NCBI RefSeq assembly: GCF_052161615.1
Contig: NZ_CP197417.1
Coordinates: 124,001-188,000, forward strand
Reading direction: 5' to 3'
Source of the DNA: Aeoliella sp052161615
GTDB lineage: Bacteria > Planctomycetota > Planctomycetia > Pirellulales > Lacipirellulaceae
Length of the DNA: 64,000 bases
The position numbers and the translations under genes were made by a program. The notes under the pieces are model-generated. The model worked only from the letters and a program-made list of their open reading frames with translations. It made no database searches and was not told where the DNA came from. Shown here piece by piece: positions 42,701 to 51,018 of the stretch (positions are counted from its first letter, which is position 1; every line of letters begins with the position of its first letter).

Positions 42701-45700
42701 CCGTGCCATAAAGCAACACGCGCCGCTGCTTCGCGGAGAGCTTGTTGTAGGGCACATCGATGGGAAGGGCGGTGTGATGGCTCAATGCTTCGAGCATCGC
42801 CTGGGCGAGCGGCGAACGCAGGTCGGGCCACAAAAGCAGGGCACCCTTCGCCAGCGTGAGCTCTCCATCGCGGAGCAGCGCCGCAGGGTTCGCACCGACC
42901 TGGGTGCCGAGACCTTCGCACGCGCCGCACCAGCCCAGCGCGCTGTTGAACGAGAAATTGTGAGGCGATAACGCCGTGAAACTGCGACCGCACGATTCGC
43001 ACGCGAGGTGCTGGCTGTGGGTTTTCGTCACCCAGCGTGGCTCGGGGGTCTTTTCGTCGGCGTACGCCACACGCAGCACGCCCTTACCAACCGACAGGGC
43101 GCTCTCGACGCTCTCGGCGAGCCGCCCTCGACCTTGCTTGTTGATCGCAATGCGGTCGATCACCACGTCCACGTCGTGCTTGCGACGACGGGTGAGCGTC
43201 GGCACTTCGTCGATGCCGTACGTCGTGCCATCGATTCGCACGCGAACGTAACCCTGATCGGCGAGCGAGTTCCACAGCTTCTCGTACTGCTCGCCTACTT
43301 CGACATCGACCGGCGCGAGGAGGTACATCTTCGTCCCCTCGGGCTCGGACATGATCTTGTCGACGATGTCGTCAACCGTCTGCGTGCCGACGGGCACGTC
43401 GCACTCGGGGCAGTAAGGTTGTCCCAGCCGCGCGAGGAGCACGCGGAAGTAGTCGTAGATTTCGGTCACCGTGCCGACGGTCGATCGCGGTGTGTGACCT
43501 GTGCTGCGCTGTTCGATGGCGATGGCGGGGGACAGGCCTTCGATGTGTTCGAGCGCCGGTTTCTGCATCTGGCCGACGAACTGCCGGGCGTAGCTGCTAA
43601 GGCTCTCGACGTACCGGCGCTGGCCTTCGGCGTAGATGGTGTCCATGGCGAGCGACGTCTTGCCCGAACCGCTGGGGCCGCAGCAAACGGTGAACTGATC
43701 GCGGGCGATCTTCACATCGACGCCACGCAGGTTGTGCTGCTCGGCACCGCGGACTTCGATGAATTTGGTTTCCTTCACCGCACCCTTGCTGGCGCGTTTC
43801 GCTTTCATGATGGTCGAGTGGGTGCCATCAAGGATCGGAATGAGCGCCTCGCCAGTGTGCGAGCGGAGGGCGCCGGCCTTGCCTTTGTTCTTTCGCGAGT
43901 AGTCGGCCACGTCTTCCGGCGTACCGGCGACAACCACCAAGCCGCCATCGCGCCCCCCCTCGGGGCCGATGTCGACCAGCCAGTCGGCGGTTTTGATCAC
44001 GTCCAGGTTGTGCTCGACCACCAGCACCGTGTTGCCGGCGTCGACGAAGTCGTGCAGGACCTTGAGTAAGAGTTCGATGTCGGCGAAGTGCAGACCGGTG
44101 GTGGGTTCGTCGAGCACGTACAGCGTCTTGCCGGTCGACTTCTTCACCAGTTCGCGGGCTAGCTTCACGCGCTGCGCTTCGCCACCCGAGAGCGTGGGCG
44201 AGGGCTGGCCGAGCTTCAGGTAGTCGAGGCCCACGGCGTGCAGCGTCAGCAACCTGTCGGCAATCGGCGGAATGGCTTCGAAGTGGGCGAGCGCTTGCTG
44301 GATATCCATCTCCAGCACGTCGGAAATGCTCTTGCCCTTGTACTGCACGGAAAGCGTTTCGCGATTGAAGCGATGACCTTCGCAAACGGGGCACGTAACC
44401 CAGATGTCGGCGAGGAAGTCCATCTCCAGCTTGTTCGCACCGTTGCCATCGCACGCCTCGCAGCGTCCACCCGCGACGTTGAAGCTGAATCGTCCCGGCT
44501 TGAAGCCACGGCGTTTCGACTCAGGCAACTGCGCGTAGAGTTTGCGGATTTCGTCGAACACCTTGATGTAAGTCGCGGGGTTCGAACGCGGTGTGCGGCC
44601 AATCGGGGATTGGTCGATCGAGATCATCTTGTCGAGGTTCTCGACACCTTCGATCGAGTCGTGGGAACCCGGCTCGCCGTTGCCCTTCATCAGATCGCGA
44701 TGCAGCGATTCCATGAGGATGTCGCTCACCAGCGAGCTCTTCCCCGAGCCCGACACGCCGGTGACGCACACAAACTTGCCCAGGGGAATCTCGAAGTCGA
44801 CTCCCTTCAAGTTGTTGTGCCGTGCGTTCACAATCTTCAGGGCAGGAGAACTGGCCTCGCTTCCGCCTTCCCCCTTCGTCCCTACGCTTTGAATGCGCCG
44901 CGTGGCGGGAATGGGGATGGTCCGCGTGCCGGCGAGGAAGGCACCGGTGACGCTCTTGGTGTTTGCCGAAACTTCTTCGGCGGTACCCGTGGCGACGACG
45001 TAGCCACCCTTCACGCCGGGACCGGGGCCGAAGTCGACCAAGTGGTCGGCGGCCCGCATGGTGTCTTCATCGTGCTCGACCACGACTACCGTGTTGCCCA
45101 TGTCGCGAAGCTGTTCGAGCGTCGCGAGCAGGCGATCGTTGTCGCGCGGGTGGAGGCCAATCGACGGTTCGTCGAGAATGTAAAGCACGCCCACCAACCC
45201 GCAGCCGATCTGCCCGGCGAGGCGGATACGCTGCGTCTCGCCGCCCGAGAGCGTTGGTGCCGTGCGGTTGAGCGATAGGTACTCGAGCCCCACGTTGCTG
45301 AGGAAGCCAAGGCGACCGCGGACTTCTTTGAGCACCTCGGTTGCGATAAGGGCCTGCGAGCCTTGGAGCTCCAGCGCCGTGAAGAACTCGGCGGCGTCGC
45401 TCACCGGCAGGTCGCAGACTTGGGGGAGCGACAAGCTCGCACGGTCGGCGAATCGCTCTGCGGTGGTGGCGAGTCGTACCGAGCGGGCCTGTGGATTGAG
45501 CCGCGCACCGTTGCACTCGGTGCAACCGAGCACGCGCATGTAGCCTTCGAGCTTCTTGGTTTGCGTGGCGCTCTTGCTGGTGCGGTACTTGTCCAAGAGG
45601 TCGGCGACGATGCCTTCGAACTGTCCGCCGTACTTCTGGCTGGTCTTGCCGGCACGCCAGGTGTAGGTGATGTGCTCGTCGCCCGCACCCCACAGCCAAA

Positions 45701-46820
45701 TGCCGCGCTCGTCGTCGGTCAAATCCTGCCAAGGCGTTTCGAGCAGCTTGCCTTCTTCGAGCTCCCACTTCCGCTCGATAGTGTCAGCGACGCCCTTGTA
45801 GATGTGTCGCTTCCAACGACCTAGGTCTTTCCAATTGCCAAGAAGCTCAATCGCTCCCTGGGCGAACGACTTCGTGGGGTCGGGCACCAGCAGCGCTGGG
45901 TCGAAACTGTAGTACTCGCCCAGGCCGTCGCACTCCAGGCACATGCCTTGCGGGCTGTTGAAGCTGAAGAGTTGCGGCGTCGGCGGGTCGAACGACAATC
46001 CACACTTGGTACAGGCGAAGTGACTCGACAGGGCGATGTCCCCTTCGCGAAGTCCGACACGACGCCGCTTGGTGGATTTGGCCACGGGGGCTTCTTCGTC
46101 GGCTTCGACCGACACGATCAAATTGCCGCCCGCGAGCCGCAATCCCGCGTCCACTGCTTCGCCGAGTCGCCCACGAAGGTTCGGTCCCATCACCAAGCGG
46201 TCGATCACCACCTCGATGTTGTGCCGCATTTGGCGATCGAGCGATTGATCGTCGGACAATTGGACGATGTTGCCATCGATCCGCGCGCGGACGTAGCCCT
46301 GTTTCTGCAGGTCTTCAAGCAGATCGCGAAACTCGCCCTTCTGTTGACGGACCACCGGCGCGAGCACGGCGAACTTCGTCTTCGCGGGGAGGGTGAGAAT
46401 CTGCCCGATGATCTGTTCGCGCGTTTGCGCGGTGATCGGCTGGTCGCACTTGGGACAATGTCCCTGACCCACGCGGGCGTAGAGCACGCGGAGGAAATCA
46501 TAAATTTCCGTGATCGTGCCGACAGTCGAGCGAGGATTGGTGCCGGACGACTTTTGCGAGATCGAAATCGACGGGCTGAGGCCGGACAGGTGGTCGACGT
46601 CCGGCTTGGGCATCTGGCCCAGGAACTGGCGGGCGAAGGTCGACAGGCTTTCGACGTACCGCCGCTGGCCTTCGGCGTAGAGCGTGTCGAACGCGAGCGA
46701 GCTTTTGCCCGAACCCGAAACCCCCGTCAAACAGATGAGTTTGTTCCGTGGAAGCCGCACGTCCACATCGCGTAGGTTGTGTTCGCGGGCTCCTTTGATG
46801 ACGATATCGGATGCGGGCAT
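39795..46820 (-). CDS. uvrA: Double-length UvrA: two complete UvrA units fused, with duplicated C-terminal domain
   Basis: A 2341-residue DNA damage-recognition ATPase for nucleotide excision repair; ordinary UvrA has about 940 residues and works as a dimer. Unit 1 spans residues 1 to about 1010, unit 2 about 1017-2000. All four Walker A motifs look intact: GVSGSGKS (33-40), GVSGSGKS (about 687), GPSGSGKT (about 1047) and GVSGGGKS (about 1682). Each has its signature (LSGGETQRIRLA, LSGGEAQRVKLA, LSGGESQRIRLA, LSGGEAQRVKLA). Both units keep their zinc modules (CTKCG...CLECDG, CEACDG...CPVCEG; CESCG...CGACEG, CDACEG...CETCQG). Residues 2000-2341 hold two related modules, MPWEVDGRHWHT and MPWKVLGQKWHT. 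The start at 46820 gives the family N-terminus. Confidence 0.95.
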   Translation of the reverse strand: MPASDIVIKGAREHNLRDVDVRLPRNKLICLTGVSGSGKSSLAFDTLYAEGQRRYVESLSTFARQFLGQMPKPDVDHLSGLSPSISISQKSSGTNPRSTVGTITEIYDFLRVLYARVGQGHCPKCDQPITAQTREQIIGQILTLPAKTKFAVLAPVVRQQKGEFRDLLEDLQKQGYVRARIDGNIVQLSDDQSLDRQMRHNIEVVIDRLVMGPNLRGRLGEAVDAGLRLAGGNLIVSVEADEEAPVAKSTKRRRVGLREGDIALSSHFACTKCGLSFDPPTPQLFSFNSPQGMCLECDGLGEYYSFDPALLVPDPTKSFAQGAIELLGNWKDLGRWKRHIYKGVADTIERKWELEEGKLLETPWQDLTDDERGIWLWGAGDEHITYTWRAGKTSQKYGGQFEGIVADLLDKYRTSKSATQTKKLEGYMRVLGCTECNGARLNPQARSVRLATTAERFADRASLSLPQVCDLPVSDAAEFFTALELQGSQALIATEVLKEVRGRLGFLSNVGLEYLSLNRTAPTLSGGETQRIRLAGQIGCGLVGVLYILDEPSIGLHPRDNDRLLATLEQLRDMGNTVVVVEHDEDTMRAADHLVDFGPGPGVKGGYVVATGTAEEVSANTKSVTGAFLAGTRTIPIPATRRIQSVGTKGEGGSEASSPALKIVNARHNNLKGVDFEIPLGKFVCVTGVSGSGKSSLVSDILMESLHRDLMKGNGEPGSHDSIEGVENLDKMISIDQSPIGRTPRSNPATYIKVFDEIRKLYAQLPESKRRGFKPGRFSFNVAGGRCEACDGNGANKLEMDFLADIWVTCPVCEGHRFNRETLSVQYKGKSISDVLEMDIQQALAHFEAIPPIADRLLTLHAVGLDYLKLGQPSPTLSGGEAQRVKLARELVKKSTGKTLYVLDEPTTGLHFADIELLLKVLHDFVDAGNTVLVVEHNLDVIKTADWLVDIGPEGGRDGGLVVVAGTPEDVADYSRKNKGKAGALRSHTGEALIPILDGTHSTIMKAKRASKGAVKETKFIEVRGAEQHNLRGVDVKIARDQFTVCCGPSGSGKTSLAMDTIYAEGQRRYVESLSSYARQFVGQMQKPALEHIEGLSPAIAIEQRSTGHTPRSTVGTVTEIYDYFRVLLARLGQPYCPECDVPVGTQTVDDIVDKIMSEPEGTKMYLLAPVDVEVGEQYEKLWNSLADQGYVRVRIDGTTYGIDEVPTLTRRRKHDVDVVIDRIAINKQGRGRLAESVESALSVGKGVLRVAYADEKTPEPRWVTKTHSQHLACESCGRSFTALSPHNFSFNSALGWCGACEGLGTQVGANPAALLRDGELTLAKGALLLWPDLRSPLAQAMLEALSHHTALPIDVPYNKLSAKQRRVLLYGTGEEWVEVAGGQSAGGKNATAHPLCRFQFKGLYPALEEASKLSVRLRTALEHLVGEIECSECGGSRLRDDASAVRFHDQTIEQISRTPLGELLAEMKRWKLTAREKKVAGEIVNEITNRLTFLIDVGLDYLTIGRSAPTLSGGESQRIRLASQVGSGLVGVLYVLDEPTIGLHPRDNTRLIAALHKLRDLGNTLLVVEHDREVVESADALLDFGPAAGRLGGEIVARGTPAQVAKSRTSVTGPYLSGKKNIAIPTNRRTQPANGKAKGKKKADNSAVSFPSSVLRVVGARHNNLKNVTVEFPLGTLTAVTGVSGGGKSSLVEDVLYNSLARTLHRAGTVPGAHDAIEGLERINKVIRVDQQPLGSTPTSNPATYTGVFDQIRQLFSQLPASKLRGYTPRQFSFNVAGGRCDACEGAGEYCVEMHFLPDVWITCETCQGKRYNPDTLSVRYRGKSIADVLAMSCREALALFENIPKIRRTLQTLCDVGLDYLTLGQSAPTLSGGEAQRVKLAAELARPDTGQTLYLLDEPTTGLHFDDLAKLLDVLHRLVDLGNTVVVIEHNLDVIKTADWLIDIGPEAGREGGQVVACGTPEMLVEQFAAKGKAKPKAGAIVSHTATALAPVLAEGPYQERKTYNWQDMDAERKDDVDLDRVGEDTKMPWEVDGRHWHTVERVARDGDACRWDGEIIERIERTIQDLGDFAETNWNHRSIVEITGHTKSDGWFFHAITGEKWLVRLKFRTAKRTFDRDKLLSDLQLPPLNDMDDIEAYGNGPRVKCKNLTGPWQEVQFAVHSLDEIDKPEFWRFLERAVEGFKEFAERKEKNPENLMPWKVLGQKWHTARKGFAPGKKVAWPTEVLEEVFEMLHAVAPSGQFLWNNKVLVHLMVPGNSDPWATVVTKRPENVELVLNGPKGAFQLGRVADLAASQVLDIEGETRDRVRLYFTTLEDIERGDLEGFLREHLEVVQSAGVS

Positions 46821-46931
46821 CGGTCGGGGCGTCCTTGCGGCTGGCGGGCGAATCGGCGGGGCTGGCGCGAACCAAGCATTATACGGCACACGCGTGCACG
46901 CGGAAAGATTGTGAAATCGGGAGAGTTAACC

Positions 46932-47603
46932 ATGTTGCGAATGCTCATGCTGCTGGCGGCGGGAATGCTATCGACTTGCGTCCTGGCCCAAGAAGCCGAC
47001 AAAAAGCCACTGCCATGGGCCAAGGAAATGGCGGAGTTTGCCGCGGCCGATGCCGAGCACCCCATGGCCCCGGGCGGCGTGGTGTTCGTGGGGAGCAGCA
47101 GCATTCGGCTTTGGGACCTCGAAAAGAGTTTCTCGGGCATGGACCCGATGCCGCTCAACCGAGGCTTCGGCGGTTCAGTAATGAGCGACACGGTTCGGAA
47201 TGCCGAACTGCTGGTCCTGAAGCACAAGCCACGGCTGATTCTGGTCTACGCCGGGGACAACGACATCGCGAACGGGAAGACCGCCGAACAAGTGGCGGAC
47301 GACTTCGCGAAGTTGGTGGAGATCGTCCATAAAGACCTGCCCGACACCCGCATCGCCTACATCGCCATCAAGCCGAGCCTCAGCCGGTGGAAACTCGCCG
47401 ACAAAATGCAGGACGCCAACGCCAGGATCGCCAAACAGTGCGAAGAGAGCGAGCAGCTAACCTTCATCGACGTCTGGCAACCGATGCTCGACGCCGAAGG
47501 CCAACCTCGCGGGGAACTGTTCCGCGAAGATGGGCTGCATTTGAACGACGAGGGATATGAGTTGTGGACTTCGGTCGTGAAGCCTGTGATCGAAGGCGAG
47601 TAA
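46932..47603 (+). CDS. Exported SGNH/GDSL-family hydrolase
   Basis: A 223-residue esterase-type hydrolase with a signal peptide (MLRMLMLLAAGMLSTCVLAQE). The SGNH blocks are present: nucleophile Ser in VFVGSSSIRLW (GSS in place of GDS), the Gly of GFGGSVMSD, Asn in VYAGDNDIANG, and Asp and His in EDGLHLNDEGY. Substrates for this family include acyl esters and acetylated sugars. It is transcribed divergently from uvrA. The start at 46932 is preferred over the longer open frame because it begins the signal peptide. Confidence 0.87.
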   Translation: MLRMLMLLAAGMLSTCVLAQEADKKPLPWAKEMAEFAAADAEHPMAPGGVVFVGSSSIRLWDLEKSFSGMDPMPLNRGFGGSVMSDTVRNAELLVLKHKPRLILVYAGDNDIANGKTAEQVADDFAKLVEIVHKDLPDTRIAYIAIKPSLSRWKLADKMQDANARIAKQCEESEQLTFIDVWQPMLDAEGQPRGELFREDGLHLNDEGYELWTSVVKPVIEGE

Positions 47604-47620
47604 CTTCTCTCTTCTTTTGA

Positions 47621-47712
47621 TTCACGCAAAGCCGCCAAGCCGCAAAGAAAAAGAAAGGAATGGAGCGTCTTGCTTCTTTTTCTTCCTTCGCGCCTTTGCG
47701 TCTTGGCGTGAG
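47621..47712. repeat. CGCAAAG-type inverted repeat
   Basis: TTCACGCAAAGCCGCCAAGC (47621-47640) is mirrored by CGCCTTTGCGTCTTGGCGTG (about 47690-47709), with purine- and pyrimidine-rich arms between them. It has the same quasi-periodic style as modules C and D but a different sequence. It fills the gap between the hydrolase and the methyltransferase gene. Confidence 0.7.
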
Positions 47713-47744
47713 ACAATGTTCGACTTAGATTCTTGAGTGATAGC

Positions 47745-48620
47745 ATGTCCCTGAGTTGGCACGATTACGAACTGCTCGATTTCGGCGACGGGCGGAAGCT
47801 CGAGCGGTTTGGCGACGTCGTGCTCGATCGTCCCTCGCCCCAAGCCTCGGGCAAGCGCACGCTCGACGCGGACAACTGGCGCGAAGCAAGCGCCAAGTTC
47901 CTGGGCGACAAAATGGGCGAAGGTAAATGGCGTAAATCAATAGCCGGAGGGCCACGCCCTCCGCGAATGATCGACATTCCCCTTGCTGACGATTTGTCCC
48001 TTCAAATGACCATCGACACCCTCCCCACGGGGCAGGTCGGTGTGTTCCCCGAGCAGCTCGACAACTGGCGATGGATCGCCGCGCGGGTGCGGCGTTCGCC
48101 ACAGCCATGCCGCGTGCTGAACCTGTTTGGCTACACGGGGGCGAGCACGCTGGCCGCCGCCATGGCGGGTGCCGAAGTGACGCACGTCGATGCGTCGAAG
48201 CCGGCGGTGGCGCTGGCGCGCGAGAATGCCGCGCAGTCAAACCTTGGCGACGCGCCGATTCGCTGGATTGTCGAAGACGTGGTGAAGTACTGTCGCCGCG
48301 AGGTGAAGCGGGGGAGCCAGTACCATGGCATCGTGCTCGATCCACCAACGTACGGCCACGGCCCCGCGGGCGAAGACTGGCGGCTGTCCCGCGACCTGCC
48401 GGTGCTGCTGGAACTATGCCGCGAATTGACCGCCGACTCCCGGCAGTTCGTGGTCGCCACGTGCCACACGCCAAGTGTCGGCCCGCCCGAGCTGTCGGCC
48501 TACATCGCCGAAGGCCTCTTCGGCCACTGCGGCCAGCCCGCCGCGAGCGGGATGCTCTATCTCAGCACGAGAACGAACCGCCGACTGGAAAGCGGTGTCT
48601 ATGCTCGCTGGCCGGGGTAG
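47745..48620 (+). CDS. Class I SAM-dependent (rRNA-type) methyltransferase
   Basis: A 291-residue methyltransferase similar to the catalytic half of RlmI/RlmK-type 23S rRNA enzymes. The SAM-binding motif I is VLNLFGYTGASTLAAAMAGAE, followed by VTHVDASKPAVALARENA and the catalytic-loop motif GIVLDPPTYGHGP. The N-terminal part (about 1-95) is a short beta domain, not a PUA domain. A DPPxY loop suits base methylation, but the target is unknown. ATG at 47745 is preferred to a TTG four codons earlier. Confidence 0.85.
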   Translation: MSLSWHDYELLDFGDGRKLERFGDVVLDRPSPQASGKRTLDADNWREASAKFLGDKMGEGKWRKSIAGGPRPPRMIDIPLADDLSLQMTIDTLPTGQVGVFPEQLDNWRWIAARVRRSPQPCRVLNLFGYTGASTLAAAMAGAEVTHVDASKPAVALARENAAQSNLGDAPIRWIVEDVVKYCRREVKRGSQYHGIVLDPPTYGHGPAGEDWRLSRDLPVLLELCRELTADSRQFVVATCHTPSVGPPELSAYIAEGLFGHCGQPAASGMLYLSTRTNRRLESGVYARWPG

Positions 48621-48643
48621 TACTTGCATACGGGACGCTAGCG

Positions 48644-48865
48644 ATGCTTGTGCGTTTGGGAGAGGTGATTCAAAGTTCGGAGCTTCAACTACCAGAGCTT
48701 CTCGCAAGAATGCTGCGCGCTCAAGTCGGCGACACGATTTCGGTCTTCGAAACCAAGGACGGGGTCGAGCTGCGCCGGTGTGATGACGAGTTCAGCGGGC
48801 AGATGCGGCACGTCCACGAGATTATGAAAGAAGACCGAGAAGTTTTACGTCGGCTTGCTGAGTAG
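48644..48865 (+). CDS. AbrB/MazE-like antitoxin (orphan)
   Basis: A 73-residue protein with the SpoVT/AbrB-type swapped-hairpin pattern: LPELLARMLRAQVGDTISVFETKDGVELRRCDDEF, then a helical tail (MRHVHEIMKEDREVLRRLAE) typical of addiction-module antidotes paired with Doc/Fic or PIN toxins. No toxin gene lies next to it; the next gene is mgtC on the other strand. The reading frame extends upstream through the methyltransferase gene in another phase, so the ATG at 48644 is the sensible start. Confidence 0.65.
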   Translation: MLVRLGEVIQSSELQLPELLARMLRAQVGDTISVFETKDGVELRRCDDEFSGQMRHVHEIMKEDREVLRRLAE

Positions 48866-48876
48866 CGAAAGAATCC

Positions 48877-49359
48877 TCACGGAGGATGCTCTCGCAGCTT
48901 CTTGCTCGCCAGCTGCTCTTCATCCTTCGGGCCAAGGCTGTTGCTAAACGGCTTCAGCACCGCCAGCACCACGATCGCCACGATCAGCGCGGCGACCATT
49001 AGTTCATACCGTCCGAAGCCAGCGACGGACCCGAGGGCGGCAGCGAGCCAGATGCTGCTGGCGGTCGTTAGGCCTTTGATCTTTTCGCGGTCGTTAAGCT
49101 TCAGGATAGTACCAGCCCCGAGGAATCCGACGCCCGCAGCAATGCCTTGCACCACACGTGCCGCCGCGTTGGGATCGCCGCCGGCGATGTACTCCGAAAG
49201 CAGCACGAACACCGCAGCGCCGAGCGACACCACCATGTGTGTCCGCAATCCCGCAAACTGCCCCGCGAGCTCGCGCTCCAGTCCAATTACGCCTCCTGCC
49301 AACGCGGCGATGGAAAGCCGGAGCAGGTTGTCGCCAAGCAGGTTGAAATCAAAGTCCAT
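48877..49359 (-). CDS. MgtC/SapB-family membrane protein
   Basis: A 160-residue protein with four to five helices. The family signature is clear: LLRLSIAALAGGVIGLEREL, AGLRTHMVVSLGAA, GVGFLGAGTILKLND and IKGLTTASSIWLAAALG. MgtC-type proteins modulate ATP synthase or magnesium homeostasis in other bacteria. The ending is a short charged tail (KDEEQLASKKLREHPP). It stops 12 nt from the convergent antitoxin-like gene. Confidence 0.92.
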   Translation of the reverse strand: MDFDFNLLGDNLLRLSIAALAGGVIGLERELAGQFAGLRTHMVVSLGAAVFVLLSEYIAGGDPNAAARVVQGIAAGVGFLGAGTILKLNDREKIKGLTTASSIWLAAALGSVAGFGRYELMVAALIVAIVVLAVLKPFSNSLGPKDEEQLASKKLREHPP

Positions 49360-49437
49360 GATGGAGTCGCCCTTTCGCCACGCATTCTACTCGGATGGGC
49401 GGTCAAAAGGGATGGTGCCGATTGGTTGCCTCGACGA

Positions 49438-51018
49438 CTAAGCAGTTTCCACTAATCGCCACATCCGCTGACGGAGATCCTGCTCGGGATACAGGCAGAA
49501 CGAGAATTCGCGGGATTCCAGCATCGCGGAGGCGCGGGCGGCTTGGGTGAGTTCGGCGAACTGTGATTCGAGGTGCTGCTTGGTGCTGGCGACCGCTTGG
49601 CGAAGGATCGTGTTGGCGTCGTGAATTGCCCGATGTCGTTCGCGGGCATTTTCGTGCGTCTTGGTCTGTTCAATCCACCGTTGCTTCGTAGCTTCCGCCT
49701 TCGTGGCATCGGCCGAACAGTCGGCGGGGAGCATTTGCTCGGGGTGCCAGTCGCAGTCGCGAATCTGTTGGCGCAACGCGCTAAGCTGCTCGGCACCAAC
49801 GTGCTGATGGGCGACGGGGAGTTCGAGCGTTGCCGAAAGCGTCAAATAGGGTGGCGGCGGGCAGCCCCATAAACGACGCGCGAGGTCGTCGGCCACCTCG
49901 TCGTACTTCGCGCCGCCGATGCCGTGGAGGAACAAGTCGCCCAGCACCAAACGTGCGAAGAGGGTGGTGGTGAGCGCTCGCGTGCGAATCTTGACGCCCC
50001 GCGCCGCGATGTCCGCTAGGCCCTGGGCGACCGCGTCGTGCGACGAGTCGCTGATGGTGGTTGACCACCCGGCGCGGTTCGAGAGTTGAATGGAACTGCC
50101 GAGTTGCTTCACGAACAAAGGTCGCCGCGCAGGTTCGTTGACGCACCACACCCACAGTGGGGCCTCGATCCAACCTTGATGCTGGGCGAGGTTCGGCATT
50201 GGCTGGGCCTCGCTACGGAGCCCGTGTGCCGCGCGGTAGTCGGTGAGCGCCGCGTTGTACGTCTCGCGGACCCGCGGAGCATCGCGCAGGATCGCCGCGG
50301 CGAACTGATAGAACGAGGGCAACTCGCAACACGCGCTCATCGGCAGTTCGAGCGAAGTCGCGCCCCACGAGGCTTCGAGTTCATGCCGAGCTTGGGCAAT
50401 GGCGAGGCCCGGTCGATTGTCGGTACGATGCAGAGCTTCAAGGACGCTGGGCCACCACTCGCGAACGAGCGGACTGGCGACCAGCGGTTCAATGGCCTGC
50501 GTCACTCGCGCGACGAACGAAGCGAACATCTCCGCGTCGTCCACGCGAAGTTCCTCGACCGGAAGGCGTGGCTGGGCGCGGTCCATCGCCACGGCTTCGA
50601 TCCGAGGCGCTTGGGGCGAACCGGTCGGCACGCGAATGCCGGGCGAGTGGAGCGTGTCGGTGTCGACCACCAGATGGATGCCAACGCCACGATGCTCGCG
50701 CGCGAGGCGGCTGAGCATGAAGTTCTTGAACCACACGCCTGGGTGATAAATCTCGGCCTGGTGACCGGTCAGTATGAGCGGAGCATCCGCACCCGGGAGC
50801 TCTGGCAGATTGCAATACGTCGACACGTACTGGCGGGCTGCCGTGAGCAGTTCCTGCCGTGCGGTTTTGCGGAGTTCGCCCAGCGACAGCTCGCCAAGAT
50901 CAAAATGGATACCAGGGCAGGGGGGCGCAATGCGAACCTCCGCGAGCGGTGGCTCGACCAGGGCCGTATTGTCTTCGCGCGGGGCGCGATACCGCCGATA
51001 TTGTGGCGGTGCGCCCAT
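49438..51018 (-). CDS. Conserved protein, possibly BshC-like
   Basis: A 526-residue cytoplasmic protein. Landmarks are ILTGHQAEIYHPGVWFKNF near residue 80, which resembles the TGQQ segment of the bacillithiol enzyme BshC, a central DLFLHGIGGAKYDEV motif, and a long charged C-terminal helix (about 410-500). BshC adds cysteine to GlcN-malate; the identity is tentative since no bshA or bshB gene is seen. The ATG at 51018 overlaps the glycosyltransferase stop (TGATG), so the two are translationally coupled. An alternative ATG lies two codons upstream. Confidence 0.6.
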   Translation of the reverse strand: MGAPPQYRRYRAPREDNTALVEPPLAEVRIAPPCPGIHFDLGELSLGELRKTARQELLTAARQYVSTYCNLPELPGADAPLILTGHQAEIYHPGVWFKNFMLSRLAREHRGVGIHLVVDTDTLHSPGIRVPTGSPQAPRIEAVAMDRAQPRLPVEELRVDDAEMFASFVARVTQAIEPLVASPLVREWWPSVLEALHRTDNRPGLAIAQARHELEASWGATSLELPMSACCELPSFYQFAAAILRDAPRVRETYNAALTDYRAAHGLRSEAQPMPNLAQHQGWIEAPLWVWCVNEPARRPLFVKQLGSSIQLSNRAGWSTTISDSSHDAVAQGLADIAARGVKIRTRALTTTLFARLVLGDLFLHGIGGAKYDEVADDLARRLWGCPPPPYLTLSATLELPVAHQHVGAEQLSALRQQIRDCDWHPEQMLPADCSADATKAEATKQRWIEQTKTHENARERHRAIHDANTILRQAVASTKQHLESQFAELTQAARASAMLESREFSFCLYPEQDLRQRMWRLVETA

